64,000 bases of DNA from positions 80,832,256 through 80,896,255 of the forward strand of contig OX235271.1 of assembly GCA_944472155.2 (NCBI GenBank), written 5' to 3'. This DNA is from Trichobilharzia szidati. Lineage: Eukaryota > Platyhelminthes > Trematoda > Strigeidida > Schistosomatidae. Position numbers and translations under genes: made by a program. Of this stretch, positions 10,581-22,640 are shown in pieces. The notes under the pieces were generated by a model. It was not told the DNA's origin. It did no database searches and saw only the letters and a program-made list of their open reading frames with translations. Within the stretch, counting starts at the first letter, position 1; the number at the start of each line of letters is the position of its first letter.

Positions 10581-11680
10581 TGAACAGCTTGATCAGAATT
10601 CTTTAGATATTTGACAAGCGATTCGCTCCTATCAAATGTAAGATGATACGACAGGATTGGAGTATACCTACTGTTAGTCTAAAGATAAGAAGTGTAGTAA
10701 TGTTGACCATGTTGACCACTTCACTTATTTGAGTGGTTTTAACAGCCCTTAATGGACTGATTATTGTCAAAATCTCAGCATTGGATACAAAAGGCTGTTG
10801 TGGCAACGCGCCAACTTACGTCATCTCTGGCGTAGACATGGCATCCAGCTATCTATCAAAGGACGTATGTCAGTCTTATATCCCCCAGTGTACTTCAAAT
10901 AGTATATACAAATCACTGTATGTAGGGTATTCAGGCGAAGAGTTCTGCTGAAGTTTGATGAATTCATTAAAACCTATTGTATTGCCCTTTTTGCTTTTTA
11001 ATAAAGGGCATATACATAGGGCCAGGTAAGATCAGCAACAGGGATCTTTGGGAGCGAACCAACCAGGAACCGATTGTGAAACAAATAGGCAGGAAGAAAT
11101 GGAGATGGATTGGCCATACTCTGAGGAAACCATCAAGTGACATCACTAGACAAGCCCTTGAGTGGAACCCGAAAGGGAAGCGGCGAGTTGGTCGTCAGTG
11201 CGAGGGTGGGTGACTTGCAGGAGATCATGTGAAGAGGAGATGAAAACGTGTGGGCAGACATGGAGACAGGTGAAGACTCTAGCAGAGAACAGAACGCAAT
11301 GGAGACGCACGGCTGAAGCCCTATGTTCCTGTAGGAATTAAAGGATACAATAATAATAATATACATAGCAGTTCCTCATGTCCTTCTTTATGTTTGCAAG
11401 ACATAGTCGTTGAGAGTAGAAAGTTTGAAGAGAATAGTTATCTTTGACCACACATTTCTGCGTTCTGTCTCCTGAGTGAAATGTCATAATATAATGAGTA
11501 ATATTGAGCTTAGACGTAGAGGTTTAAGTAAAGAAAGGAAGTGAATCTATGAGATTATGAATCTGAATCGACTGAAATTACTAGGACACGTGTTGCTCAT
11601 GTCGAACCATCATTTTCCTCGTCAAGCAGCGTTAGCTAGAAAAGAGTTAAGGATGGTTAAATCACAATGTGGCATGAATC
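10580..11680 (+). pseudogene. RTE-like LINE family 2 copy interrupted by other sequence
   Basis: The 10,590-10,900 stretch matches the family-2 RT-distal region (complementary matches at 12,380-12,640), and the match resumes at 11,356-11,680 with the following part of the same element (complement of the stretch near 12,000-12,330). The intervening ~450 bp includes an SR2-like RTE 3' end at about 11,020-11,355. This looks like a nested insertion in an old LINE. All frames are broken. Confidence 0.6.
11020..11355 (+). pseudogene. SR2-like RTE LINE (family 1), 3' end nested in a family-2 LINE
   Basis: The open frame at 10,977-11,213 encodes the C-terminal RTE signature ([17 protein letters not shown], then [10 protein letters not shown]), then is frameshifted near 11,200. 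The copy ends with the family tail (gaagccctatgttcctg) and an AAT repeat at 11,349-11,360. Confidence 0.8.
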
Positions 11681-12920
11681 TATGTCTGTCTGTCTGTTTT
11701 CAACATAGAACTTTGCACCGGTGTGCAGCAGTTCAAGTCGCCACACTCCCTCCTTGTAGCACACAAAGCAGGAGAAGAAAGTGGAAGAAACAGAGGTGTG
11801 AGACAAAGGAATAGTAATAACAAAGAACAATATAATTTCATTGGAAATCATAAGTTACAAGGAGTGGATGCATCTGCACCAGCCATTGAGAAAGATTTTC
11901 AGCCATGTCACCCCTTGCCTCCAGCCATTGGTTTTTACCATCCGGAAGAACCCAACCATGAAGTCTACACCTTCCTACGTGGCTTAGACTAACTGTTGTA
12001 GAATTCATTGACTGATGAAGCCATGTTTTGGTTTGACCGCCGCTAGCTCTTTTCCAGACTGACCCTATGTCAGCCAACATTGCCCGTCGAGGAAGGCGAT
12101 GACTAGGCATGCGTAACACATGTCCTAACCATCTCAGTCGATGTAGCTTCACAGCCTCATTTATTGATTTCCCCTCTTTAACTAACACTAGACGCCTAAC
12201 CTCAATATTACTCACTTTGTTACACCACCTAACACGAGAGATAGGACGCAGACCCCTATGATCAAACACATCTAGCCTTTTCATGTCTTCCACTCTCAAT
12301 GGCCAGGTCTCACAGCCAGTTATAAAAGAGGATGGAGCGAACTGCCGCTGAGCAGCACACACGTCCTTCGGTCAACAGCCAGCCGGATATCACGTCTACG
12401 CCAGAGACGGCGTTAACTGGCATATGCGAAACTAGCCCTCTGTATTCGTACTGAGATTTCGTCAGAGATCAACCCGTTGGCATTGGCTGATGGTACTTCC
12501 CAAGTAAGTGAAGCGGTCAACGTGCACTACCACTTCACTTCCTATTTCTAATCTAGGGGTCGGCGTAGTCCAATCCTGCAACATCAACTTACATTTTACA
12601 GGGGCGAATCGCATGCCAAACATACGAAGATTGCTGCTCAAGGTGTTCAGAAGACTCTGCATTTTGTCAGCCTCCTCGCCTAGAAGGACTATATCATCCA
12701 CATATTCTAAGTCAATAAGATTATTCCCGGGTAGCAAGTCAATCCCTGAGTCTCTGAAATGAGTAAGGGTTAAATCCATTAGTACATCTACGATGAAATT
12801 GAATAGAAATGGGGATAATGGGCATCCCTGATGGACACCACTAGTCATCACCAATTCAGATGACAACTCGCCGTAAGCCCTCACCTGGGTGGCTGCATGA
12901 GTTCGAGTCGAGTGCCTTGA
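11681..12920 (-). pseudogene. RTE-like LINE family 2, RT palm to 3' end
   Basis: This is the best family-2 copy. The upstream frame (12,462-12,884) contains RT motifs: GVHQGCPLSPFLFN (motif B region) and LEYVDDIVLLGEEADK (YVDD catalytic box), ending with FTYLGSTISQ. The downstream frame (11,838-12,362) encodes SNIEVRRLVLVKEG, RLRWLGHVLRMP and GGQTKTWLHQS. A gap in the frame at 12,363-12,461 separates them. The 3' UTR ends at 11,681 in a short CAGA-type repeat. The palm motifs place it with RTE-type LINEs; it is not autonomous because the endonuclease part is absent. Confidence 0.85.
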
Positions 12921-12984
12921 TCAATGCAATGTATTTTCTCGGCATTCCCTTTACAGCCAATCATCACCAGAGAACCTCTCGGTC

Positions 12985-13130
12985 GACAGGATCGATGAAG
13001 TCTTTGACTGTTGATTTGAGCCAGCCACCTAGGGAAGTGTAGACTGTCTAGTTGAAATTCACAGACTGCTAAGAACCAATCGATTGAGACTATTGATGAT
13101 ATGCCTGAAAACCATTCTCAATGGCAAAGA
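12985..13130 (+). pseudogene. small RTE family-2 3' fragment
   Basis: The piece resembles 7,455-7,590 (tgatttgagccagccacctagggaagtgtag... to ccattctcaatgg). It is a short, broken remnant in opposite orientation to its left neighbour. Confidence 0.55.
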
Positions 13131-13184
13131 GACGTTCACTCTTTCTTTTCAATCTCCCAAATCCATTTAAATCCTCATATTTTC

Positions 13185-13345
13185 TGTGCGTCGGTGGCAC
13201 AGCGGTTAGAACTCTCGCCGACCATGCACAAAGTCCAGGGTTCGATCCCCTGCCAACGCACACGCAATATCATTGGTCGGCCTGCAAAATTTGGGCTACC
13301 GATATCACATGCTGAAAATTCCATACTTGTACCAAAAATAAATAT
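13185..13345 (+). mobile_element. tRNA-headed SINE, type B (different tail)
   Basis: The head is nearly that of the type A SINE (tcggtggcacagcggttag and agggttcgatcccc), but the body then reads cgatatcacatgctgaaaattcc and lacks the RTE tail. This defines a second SINE family or subfamily with a shared head. Confidence 0.8.
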
Positions 13346-13564
13346 TACTATTCTTTCTCCCGTTCCTCTGAATCTTTTTTTTCTTCTATCTCTTCTCTAC
13401 TTTTCTGGGCTACATGGAGTGTGGCATATAAGTGTACAGATTAAATTCTGATCTCACCTATTGACATCATTAGAGCCTAAGTGAATATCATCACCCTATC
13501 TACGGAAAAGAAGGTGTGACCACCTATTACTGATGCCTACAAAGGTTTGTATCTATAGTTGCTG

Positions 13565-13566
<2 letters not shown>

Positions 13567-13611
<45 letters not shown>
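13567..13611. repeat. (TA)n microsatellite
   Basis: An uninterrupted run of about 22 TA units, the longest in the window. Confidence 0.95.
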
Positions 13612-13613
<2 letters not shown>

Positions 13614-13649
13614 TCACTAATGATATAATTAACAAGAACAATATTTTTT

Positions 13650-14092
13650 TACTGGATCAGAGACTTGGCGTGTCACAAAGAGCACCTCAAACAAGCTACA
13701 GACCTTCAATAACAGATGTCTTCGCTCAATACTCAAGATCAGATGGCCGGAAAGGATCAGCAACAAAGATCTCTGGGAGCGAACCAACCAGGAACCGATT
13801 GTGAAACAAATAGGCAGGAAGAAATGGAGATGGATTGGCCACACTCTGAGGAAACCAGCAAGTGACATCACTAGACAAGCCCTCGAGTGGAACCCGAAAG
13901 GGAAGCGACGAGTTGGTTGTCCAAGGGTGACCTGGAGGAGATCATGTGAAGAAGAATTGGAAGCGTATGGGCAGACTTGGAGCCAGGTGAAAACTCTAGC
14001 AGAGAACCGAACGCAATGGAGACGCATGGCTGAAGCCCTATGTTCCTCTAGGAACTAAAGGAAATAATAATAATATAATAATAATATATTTT
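13650..14092 (+). pseudogene. SR2-like RTE LINE (family 1), 3' end with intact C-terminal frame
   Basis: The open frame 13,801-14,058 encodes the RTE C-terminus without breaks: [38 protein letters not shown] and ENRTQWRRMAEALC. The upstream part (13,655-13,790) holds the preceding segment (gcaacaaagatctctggga). The copy ends in an AAT repeat. The RT and endonuclease regions are lost by 5' truncation. Confidence 0.85.
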
Positions 14093-14094
14093 TT

Positions 14095-15704
14095 TACTGT
14101 TACCCTGCATATTATTTCTGAATAAATACAACCAAAATCAGACAGAATAATCATATTTTTAAGACGGTTCAAGATGCAGGTAAAAAAAGAAAAGAAAATT
14201 AATTACGAGAAGTATATATATATGCACATATGCACACACATAACTACTTGTAGAAGCATGTACCTACACACACACGCACGCACGCACAAACCTGCCCACA
14301 CAAATATACACACATACATATATGCGGTAAAAAAAATAATTATTTCATGCACTGTGTCCATTTACGCCTTCTTTTTCTTACCAAAAAAAACCAACCAACT
14401 AACAAACTAACTACCAAGCTACACACCCAATCCATACACGTTACTCGATTATACGCATGCATATATATACATCATCATACATGATATTTTCACAGATAAA
14501 AGTACAATCACAGTACCACTTTTGCTGGAATATACCTAGTAGTCGTGATAGTAGTCACAAATAATAATAATAATAAATTTTCACAAATATTATTATTCAG
14601 TCAAAGTTGATATTTAAAAAAATATGAAGAAGAAGAAAAAAGAAAGAAAAAGGGAAACAGGCTGTCAAAAAATTCCTTTGACTTCTTCCTATCTTTTATC
14701 TGTGTGTGTAGTGTGTAAAAGTTCACTGGGGTTTTTTTTCCTACCAAAGTTTGTTATTTTTACCGTTTCTTACTTTCTTATTTCTAGAACAACAGCTGAC
14801 TGATAAAAAGGGGAATGAATGGTGTTCAGCACTTATATCATATGGTATACATCTAAGCTACACACACGCACATAGTACAACAACATGGGGTAGGTAGTAC
14901 AACAGGAGATTGTAGAAATCAACAATGATTACAACACACTTCATCTTTTAAAACCAAAATAAATTATTAAAAAAAGCGAAGATATTTCAAGCCAAACGAC
15001 TAGAGATAGCCCCCTCTTGATTGATATTTCATTTTCAAATAAAAAAATCAACTATTGGACATATGATGGTGTAATAAAGTCCTTCTTAAAACAATAATAA
15101 TAACATGTATGTGTACTTAAGTCGAATATCTATAGTTAGTCAGTTATTAGAATTCACTGTTGGATGGATTTGATTTCTCATGTATTATGTCAGGAATGAT
15201 GACATCAGTCAATTGATCACATTCACTTTTGGTCTAGGCGGTCGACCGATCAACCGGTGGGTCACAGGAGTTAGAACCCCACCCCACCTGCTAAAATTTT
15301 GAGCATTTAGGTGATATCACTAGCTCTGTCTCTCTATCTCTTACACACACACACATCCACATTGCCAATTGCATGGGATTGGAAGGGGTTGTTCAGTAAG
15401 TACTGCTGCTCAAACTGTAGTAGGCTGACTGGGATTCGAACGTGGGACCGAAGAAATGAAAACCAACTTAGTAAACTTATGAAACTGAAGTTTACAGTCC
15501 TCTTTTGAGGCTAATATATAACTCATACTATGAATCAGATTGTCTAAATTCACCCAACGAATATACAAAAAATAATCTCGCTGTTGTCAGGATATGAGAA
15601 AGAAAAGAACAAGAAGCCCAGGAAAAAAGAAAGATAACTTTTCAGTGATTTTCATCTTCAAAAGTTCTACAGTCTCATTTTCATATATAAGTTTATTACT
15701 AATA
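14095..15704. other. AT-rich stretch with CA repeats, no recognised gene
   Basis: CA/CACG-rich repeats lie at 14,230-14,310 and 15,342-15,358, with several A-rich runs. A B-box-like motif (complement of gggattcgaacgtggg near 15,431) could be a SINE remnant. No protein family is recognised. Confidence 0.5.
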
Positions 15705-16450
15705 TTATTGTCTCCTTTAGTTCCTAGAGGAACATAGGGCTTCAGCCACACGTCTCCATTGCGTTCGGTTGTCTGCCAACATTTTCACCTGGATCGACGT
15801 CTGCCCACATGCTTTCATCTCCTCTTCGCATGACCTCCCCTATGTCACCCTCGCACTGATGACCAACTCGCCGCTTCCCATTCGGTCGGGTTCCACTCGA
15901 GCGATGGCCTGGAGTGTGATGTCACTCACTTGATGGTTTGTTTTCTCAGAGTATAACCAATCCACCTCCATTTCTTCCTGCATATTTGTTGCACAATCGG
16001 TTCCTGGTTGGTTCGCTCCCAGAGATCCCCCACTATTGCTGATCTTTTCTGGCCATCTCATCTTGATTGGTACTGAGCTAAGACAGCTGTTGATGAAAGT
16101 CTGTAGTTTTTTGGAAGTACCCTTCGTGACGCACAGTGCAAGTCTCTGATCCGTACGGAGTAGCACTGACTTCACACATTGGAGTTGAAAATCCGGACCT
16201 TATGTTTGATGCTGAGTGCTGTTGACCTCCACACAGACTTGAGAGTAATGAAAGCTTACCTTGCTTTCCCGATCCTTGCTTTGATATCCTCATCAGTCCC
16301 ATCTGTAGTTGAAACGATGCTTCCCAGTTAGGTAGGTAAAGGAGGTTGCTTCTTTCAAATTTCTCCCATTTATGCCGATTGTTGTCTGTAGTTTTTGTTG
16401 CTGTTGACCAGGAATCACATAAGTTTAGTCAACCTTCATTACGATGTTAA
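15705..16450 (-). pseudogene. SR2-like RTE LINE (family 1), 3' part
   Basis: From its 3' tail at 15,705 (complement of gaagccctatgttcctctaggaac) it runs on the minus strand through the WRWIGH-type region (near 15,960) to the YGSETCTVRHEG strand (near 16,160) and the T-Y-L-G region (near 16,340). Several frameshifts disrupt it. Confidence 0.75.
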
Positions 16451-16479
16451 CTAAGTGAACAATTTGTGTATACAAATGC

Positions 16480-17277
16480 GATTGTACAGCTTTTGAGGAT
16501 GAAATCGCCAAAAGAAGGACGTCTTGTTTTGCCGAGTTTCTTAATCGTTTCTCTCAGAATCTCAATCTGACACTTTGATTACATTTCTTAAAAGACGGAA
16601 TTCATTTCAAAACTTGTCAATACATCAAATTTATAAGCAAGATGCAAATCATTCACAGAACAAACTTAGCAAACTACTTTATTGATCTAAGACATTTTAT
16701 GCCAATACAGTTAAATTGCTGTAGATGGTGAAAAAAACCAAAACGAATGAAACGTTTGCCACCTCTAACATCAAATAATAAAATGATACCGTCACTTTAA
16801 TATATCCATAAAAAAACATTATTCACGATTTCCATATAGTGTAGTGTTTGTGTGTGTGTGTGTGTAGTGGAGTGTGGGTTATTTTAACTCAATGATCACG
16901 TCTTGCCAAACCCAAATAATTAAGCTTATTTATAAATGACCTAGGTGGTAAAACAAAAACGTTGTATACAAACTTATAACTTGTGTACCGGCTGGTCAAT
17001 TGACTTTATATGTGTGTGCTATTGTTTACTTTTCTTTTTAAATAGAACATTCACATACACTTGAACGAAATGGAAGTAATCGGAAGTCATTGGAAAAAAA
17101 CAACAATTACATGATATTATAGTAGACATTATAAGCACTTCTGATATTGCTTGGATTTTTTTTGGGGGGGGGGCTTATTATTCCCCTTGATCAACACAAT
17201 AAAAGAGAAGAAAGAGCGAATCGATAGAAGTAGGATATACTAACAGGATTTTTAGTGACAAACGATTGCTAGATATT
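16480..17277. other. no recognised content; short TG repeat
   Basis: AT-rich sequence with a TG repeat near 16,848-16,864 and a G run at 17,163-17,172. Nothing is recognised. Confidence 0.5.
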
Positions 17278-17424
17278 GTCATAGACCAACATTAGTTAGA
17301 GAGATTATTGAAAACCAGGGAGCATTTGACCGCTGTTTCACATCCTGTGTTTGGACTCTTTATCCCCGTTTCCTATAGGTTATGAGACTCTTCAGCTACT
17401 TGGGTCGGAATCCAAAGCCTCAGG
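17278..17424 (-). mobile_element. Sm-alpha-like fragment, minus strand
   Basis: The family pattern (accaacattagttagagag, accaggga, ctgtttcacatcc, gactctt) is visible, with a B-box remnant near 17,404. The copy ends where a GC-rich repeat begins. Confidence 0.6.
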
Positions 17425-17975
17425 ATGATCGCGGGTGGGTGCCTTGCGCTGCGGGTTGGCCACCCCTCCGCACACATCTTGAAATGCTCCCGTATGACCG
17501 GGCGTCTTACATAGCCTCTCCTGAGGAAGTCCTACTCACTGCCTTCACGTGGCGGAGGTGAGAGGGCGAAGGCGAATGCCCGGCGCTCTTCACAGGGTTG
17601 ACTGTCCATCGGATGACAGTCTAGGGGAGATGGCTAAACCCTGATTTCAAACCTCCAACGACTGGCGTATGAAGCTCACTGGAGCTCACCGGAAGACGTA
17701 TGGACAAAGGGCTTGTTGGATGTCCTGGATGTCTGGTCCCATTCAAAAAGGCGTATGAACCGAACTCCGGTCACCGGCTGCCAAAGGATAGTGGACTCCC
17801 TACTCCACTCCTACTGCCTTGTAGGTCACACTTGGTTGTGTAAAGGCTAGAGCTGCACTCTCAAACAAAAGGCCGAGCGATTCTGGGGACATCACTCGTA
17901 CCAAATTCCCATGAAATTTCATGAACTCTTGTTCATGAAGCCGGCTCATCCTCCCGTAGGAGATAGCCGAAGTAA
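17425..17975 (+). repeat. GC-rich repeat of unknown family
   Basis: This 550-bp block is far more GC-rich than its surroundings and has no long open frame. It ends in ggagatagccgaagtaaagtaaa, resembling the short-tandem-repeat 3' ends of RTE-mobilised elements. I do not recognise the family; it could be a LINE 5' region or a SINE. Confidence 0.5.
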
Positions 17976-18399
17976 AGTAAAAAAAAGTCGGAATTCAATG
18001 ATCAGTTAATCCTGACTTTATCAACTCGTAGTGTAGCGCTACCCTCTTGTGGTGTTATGCAGATTGATGGGAAGCGGCCGAAATTCAAGTCAGCATTTTA
18101 AGTCAATGGCTGCAGGGCTGAGTGTCTATTCCTAAAGCCTGGATACAGTCATTGGACAACTTTCCATCCCAGCGTTTGTTTATCCTTGGGTTAGTCGCCA
18201 ACCAATCAGAGCAGTTCATTGTCCACTGGCCTAGCCAACTTTTAATGTGATTAAAAATGTAAAAATATGATGCGTTTTTCTTTAATAAATATAGTCTATT
18301 CCCAATTCTCTAATCTTCTGTTGTTACATACTCATTAATGCCTTCGATAAGAATCCATTTAACTCTGACATGGTGGACCCCTCTGATCACTCTGAGAAT

Positions 18400-18865
18400 T
18401 ATTCATAACCATGTCAGTTCTTCTTTACGGGTCAGAAACTTGGTGAGTCACAAAGAATATTTCTAACAGCTTGTTGCAGACCTTCATCAACAACTGTCTT
18501 TGCTCAATACTACTCAAGATCAAATGGCCGGAAAGAATCACCAACATGAAACTATGTGAACAAACAAAACAAGAACCAATCGCCCAACAAATATGCAGGA
18601 GAAAGTGGAGATGGATTGGACACTCGCTGAGGAGGCCGCTGAGTGACATCGCGCGTCAGGCCAGTGCTCGAGTGGAACCCAAAGGGGAAGCGGCGAGTGG
18701 GACGTCCAAGGGTGACAGGGAGGAGATCGTGTGAAAAGGAGTCAAAACAGTGTGGACTAACATGGACGCAAGTGAAAAGTACAGCACAAGACAGAAGCAA
18801 GTGGAGACGTGCAGTTGAAGCCCTATGTTCCACTAGGAACCCAAGGGAACAATAATAATAATAAA
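18400..18865 (+). pseudogene. SR2-like RTE LINE (family 1), 3' end
   Basis: Two overlapping open frames cover the RTE C-terminus: RRKWRWIGHSLRRPLSDIAR (18,471-18,734) and then [19 protein letters not shown] (18,643-18,855), separated by a one-base frameshift near 18,660. The tail is gaagccctatgttccactagg followed by an AAT repeat. Confidence 0.8.
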
Positions 18866-19435
18866 TATTTATATGTCATACTGAAGACACATAGTCGCTT
18901 TTGGAAACGATGGAGTTTAGGTGATGTTAATTTGTGTTACTATATTCCTTTCAATTGGGTGGCTTAATCGAGACGTTTTCACTCTCTATCTAGGTCACAT
19001 CCTAAATGCTAACTTCACAACAATATAAAAAACACTTCTCTAAATATTAAGAATGAACTGCTCACAGCTCTTAGTGAAATGACTCAAAAGCATTACTCAA
19101 CAATGCAGGGAAATTCTCTTTCTTTTTTATCTCCAACACTCTGGGCACTTTCACTGCTCTTCATTAAATGATTTCCTCAGTTATTCCCCCGCTCTGAATC
19201 CTAGATATCCTTCTATATATCTCATAAATGATGAGTCACACTTCCTGTGTCAGCAGTCTAGCATGAAGTAGGCGAAGGAATTTGAATCCACGGTCAATCG
19301 ACTGAGAGTTAATTCCAAAAGACCAAAAAAGCTTGATTTTCACTTACTAGGTTACAATCCGCAAATACACACACACACAATTTATGAGTACTAACAATAT
19401 CACTTTGTTGCATATATCAAAGTAAATGAGTTTAA

Positions 19436-20281
19436 CATGACTAGTTGAGTTTTCAATATAGAACTTCCCATTAAAGTACAACATTTCAAGTTGCTATAAT
19501 CTATATAGCACACAAACGTAGAGAAAAATCAAAAGTTAAGAAGAAACATACATAATAAACGAAAATGTACAGGAGAAAAAGGGTAAATGGAAAATATTGA
19601 AGAATTGATGGTTCTGGGAGGTGACGAAGAGTAAATGCATCTGCACCACTGAAAACGACTTCAAGCCATAGCATCAGCCATTGGTTTTTAGAGCCATGTA
19701 GTCTACACCACCAACAGTCAAGGAACTCATGCATTGATACCAAACTTTGATTAGACCACCCGTAACTGTTTTCCAACCCAATCGTACATCGTCTAACATT
19801 ACTCCATCAGTAGGGAGAGTGTGTGGCACATATCCTAGCCATCTGAATCAATGCAGCTTCACAAACCTCATAGAATGATTTCCCCTCCTTAACCCATACT
19901 CTACGCCTAACTTCAGAATATTATTCACCATAATATAACACTTAACACGGCAGATAGAACGTAACCACCTACGGTCAACGACAGGTTCCTCTTCAAGCCT
20001 TCCACTCTCAACACCTACGTCTCACAGTCATAAAGAAGTATAGAACGAACTGTTGCGATGCGCAGTGCATCCTTTCCTCGATAGATAGCCAGATATCACA
20101 TTTACACAAAAGACAATGTAACTTGGCAGATCTCACGCGAGATTTTGTTGTATCCATGCTGAGATTTCGTCACCAATCAGTTAATTGAAGCTGATGCGAC
20201 TTCTGAAACAAGTGAAATGATCAACACGCTCAACCAGTTCACTTCATGTGTTTGATTTAACATGGTCTTAGCTTAGTAGTT
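19436..20281 (-). pseudogene. RTE-like LINE family 2, 3' part
   Basis: The minus strand carries the family-2 C-terminal region and 3' UTR (cctacg..caccaacagtc, ccattggtttttagagcc on the plus strand). Every frame is broken. A type A SINE has inserted at its 5' side (20,282). Confidence 0.65.
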
Positions 20282-20515
20282 GGGCATCGGTGGCACAGCC
20301 ATAGAATGCTCGCCAACCACGCCTCACGTGGTTCGGGGTTCGATCCTCGGCCGATGCACTCCTTCTTTACCTCCCTTGGGCAGTAATAAAACTGGTAAAG
20401 AGGGAAGGTTGAGCATGAGGCTAGCAATCGCACGGCGTAAAAACAAACACCACTGCTACCAAAACTTCAAGCCTCTAGCTTGAAGCCCAATGTTTCACTG
20501 GGAACGTAAAGGGAT
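20282..20515 (+). mobile_element. tRNA-headed SINE, type A, with 12-bp imperfect TSD
   Basis: Head (catcggtggcacagccatag, B box ggggttcgatcctc), body and RTE-like 3' end (cttgaagcccaatgtttcac) are present. The flanks agcttagtagtt (20,270-20,281) and agcttagtggtt (20,516-20,527) differ at one base. Confidence 0.87.
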
Positions 20516-20689
20516 AGCTTAGTGGTTACACCAGACAGAAAGAACATGATAATATATTTAATTTAAAATAATCTTCAAATAAAAGTATTCTTTAAATGAA
20601 CACGCATAAACATACACTAGGCTAAATAGTTATTACCGCCAAAACAAATGCACAAGGCTAACTTTAACTAATATATTTGTACATTGAAG

Positions 20690-21545
20690 TTTCTGTAGCA
20701 ATTTGGTTAAGAACCTAGAAGACCTGGATTTCGCGGAAGACTTATGTTTGATGTCACACAAAATCGGAGACTTACAAGCGAAAACCGATAAACTGGTCGG
20801 AGAAGCAGCAAGAAAAACAGGAACCCAGGTGAACATAGACAAGACGGAGGTTATGAAAATAACCAACCAACCAACAACAGCAGCAGCAACATCCAGCGCC
20901 AATCACCACCAACGGAAGGGATTTGAAAGAGGTTACTTCATTCACTTATCTAGGGAGCATTGTCTCAACTACACGAGGAACGGACGAGGATGTCAAATCG
21001 AGAATCGGGAAGGCGAGAAACACATTCATCAACCTGAAACCAATCTGGAAATTCTTCGTCACTCAGCATCAACAACAAAATACGGATTTTCAATACAAAC
21101 GTCAAGTCAGTTTTGCTATACGGATCAGAAACTTGGCGGGTCACCAAGAATATTTCCAACAGCCTGTTGCAGCTGTCTTCGCTCTATACTGAAGATCAGA
21201 TGGCCGGAAAGAGTCACCAACAGGAAACTATGGGAACAAACAAAACAAGAACCAATCGCCCAACAAATATGCAGGAGAAAGTGGAGATGGATTGGGCACT
21301 CGTTGAGGAGGCCGCTGGGTGACATCGCGCGTCAGGCCATCGCTCGAGTGTAACCCAAAAGGGAAGCGGCGAGTGGGACGTTCAAGGGTGACATGGAGGA
21401 GATCGTGTGAAGAGGAAATGAAACAGTATGGATTAGCATGGCTACAGGTGAAATGTACAGCAGAAGACAGAAGGAAGTGGAGGCGTGTATTTGAAGCCCT
21501 ATGTTCCACTAGGAACACAAGGGAACAATAATAATAATAATAAAC
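20690..21545 (+). pseudogene. SR2-like RTE LINE (family 1), end of RT domain to 3' end
   Basis: This is the longest family-1 copy. It starts in the RT palm (LEDLDFAEDLCLMSH, an altered form of the catalytic FADD box), then VNIDKTEVMKITN, a T-Y-L-G strand in another frame (20,923-21,192) and the YGSETWRVTKN strand (21,113-21,322). It ends with RRKWRWIGHSLRRPLGDIAR and [17 protein letters not shown]. Each segment sits in a different frame, so several indels have occurred. An AAT repeat ends it. Confidence 0.85.
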
Positions 21546-22394
21546 TTTGACTAAACTCAATCTCTACAGCTCATTTTATTCACCTTAACACTGAGTCATT
21601 ATATCATAAATGAGTGATTTAAATTTTTGAAAATTCAGCCAGTTAGCAATAGCAGAACTGAAAGATACAACCTGACATAAGTCACAACGGTACATACAGA
21701 CGGAAGTCAACTAAGCGCGAACTGAAAATAACACTAATAATTTATGTATTTCCCAACCAAGTTCACTTTTAACAGTTTGAAAAAATTTGGGCATTGGGTA
21801 TATGATATACATTATTCATTAAAAGATTTTGTATTTCCCAATGAATGGAAAACAAAACGATATTGTTTTTACTTACGTTTCCCTCTTTAAAGCTGTTAAT
21901 TACTTTGTCAAAGTATTATTAAACCAGAATTTACAAAATCCACTCAGCTTAATCATCGTTCCTTAGCATGGGATAACTTTTGCGTTATCAAGTTGGCCAA
22001 TTGGTAAAGATAACAAAGCCAAGTATAGATTGTTGGATTTGATAAGCGCATAAAATTATAAAAGCAGCATGTGTTTACAAAATGAAATTGCTAATCACAT
22101 TCGTGTTGCTTTTGTTATCGCATGGGGGATGGGGGTGTTGTAACCAAATCAAGTTCTGTTTTAGTTCATGATTCCTAATCAGACAATTTGAATTCCATTT
22201 GATATGGAGTGCTTCTGACATTAGACATTTTATATCATATACAATAGCAAGTGGTACATTTTAACCATCCTGTAGATCTGAAGGTTAAATTTCTGTGTGT
22301 ATAAATCAAATAAACACTTAACCCCTATATATATTTGTGCTATTTCAATCTACCCTTCACTTTAACCTTTACTTCAAACAAAAATGAACTTTTA
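21546..22394. other. AT-rich stretch without recognised genes
   Basis: Nothing is recognised beyond short homopolymers. Confidence 0.5.
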
Positions 22395-22640
22395 TCCATT
22401 GGTTTTTAGTGTATCAAGAACCCCAACCAGGTAGTATACACTTTCCTACACAATTGAAGCCTGCATACGTAGACTTCAAGGATTGATGCCATGTTTATAT
22501 TTGACCATCCCTAACCCTTTTCCAACCGAATCCTAACATTGCTCATCGAGAGAGGCAATGACTTGGAATAAGTAGCAGGTGTCTTAGCCATCACAATCGA
22601 TGCAGTTCAACAACCTCAATAATTGAAGGCTACATTTCTC
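22395..22640 (-). pseudogene. RTE-like LINE family 2, short remnant
   Basis: The plus strand shows the family-2 complement (ccattggtttttagtg, ggtagtatacactttcctac, ggcaatgacttggaata). It is strongly decayed. Confidence 0.55.

Noticed and set aside
13567..13611. TA run as a replication origin or regulatory site
   Set aside because: A plain microsatellite explains it; similar runs occur at 10,427 and 62,265.
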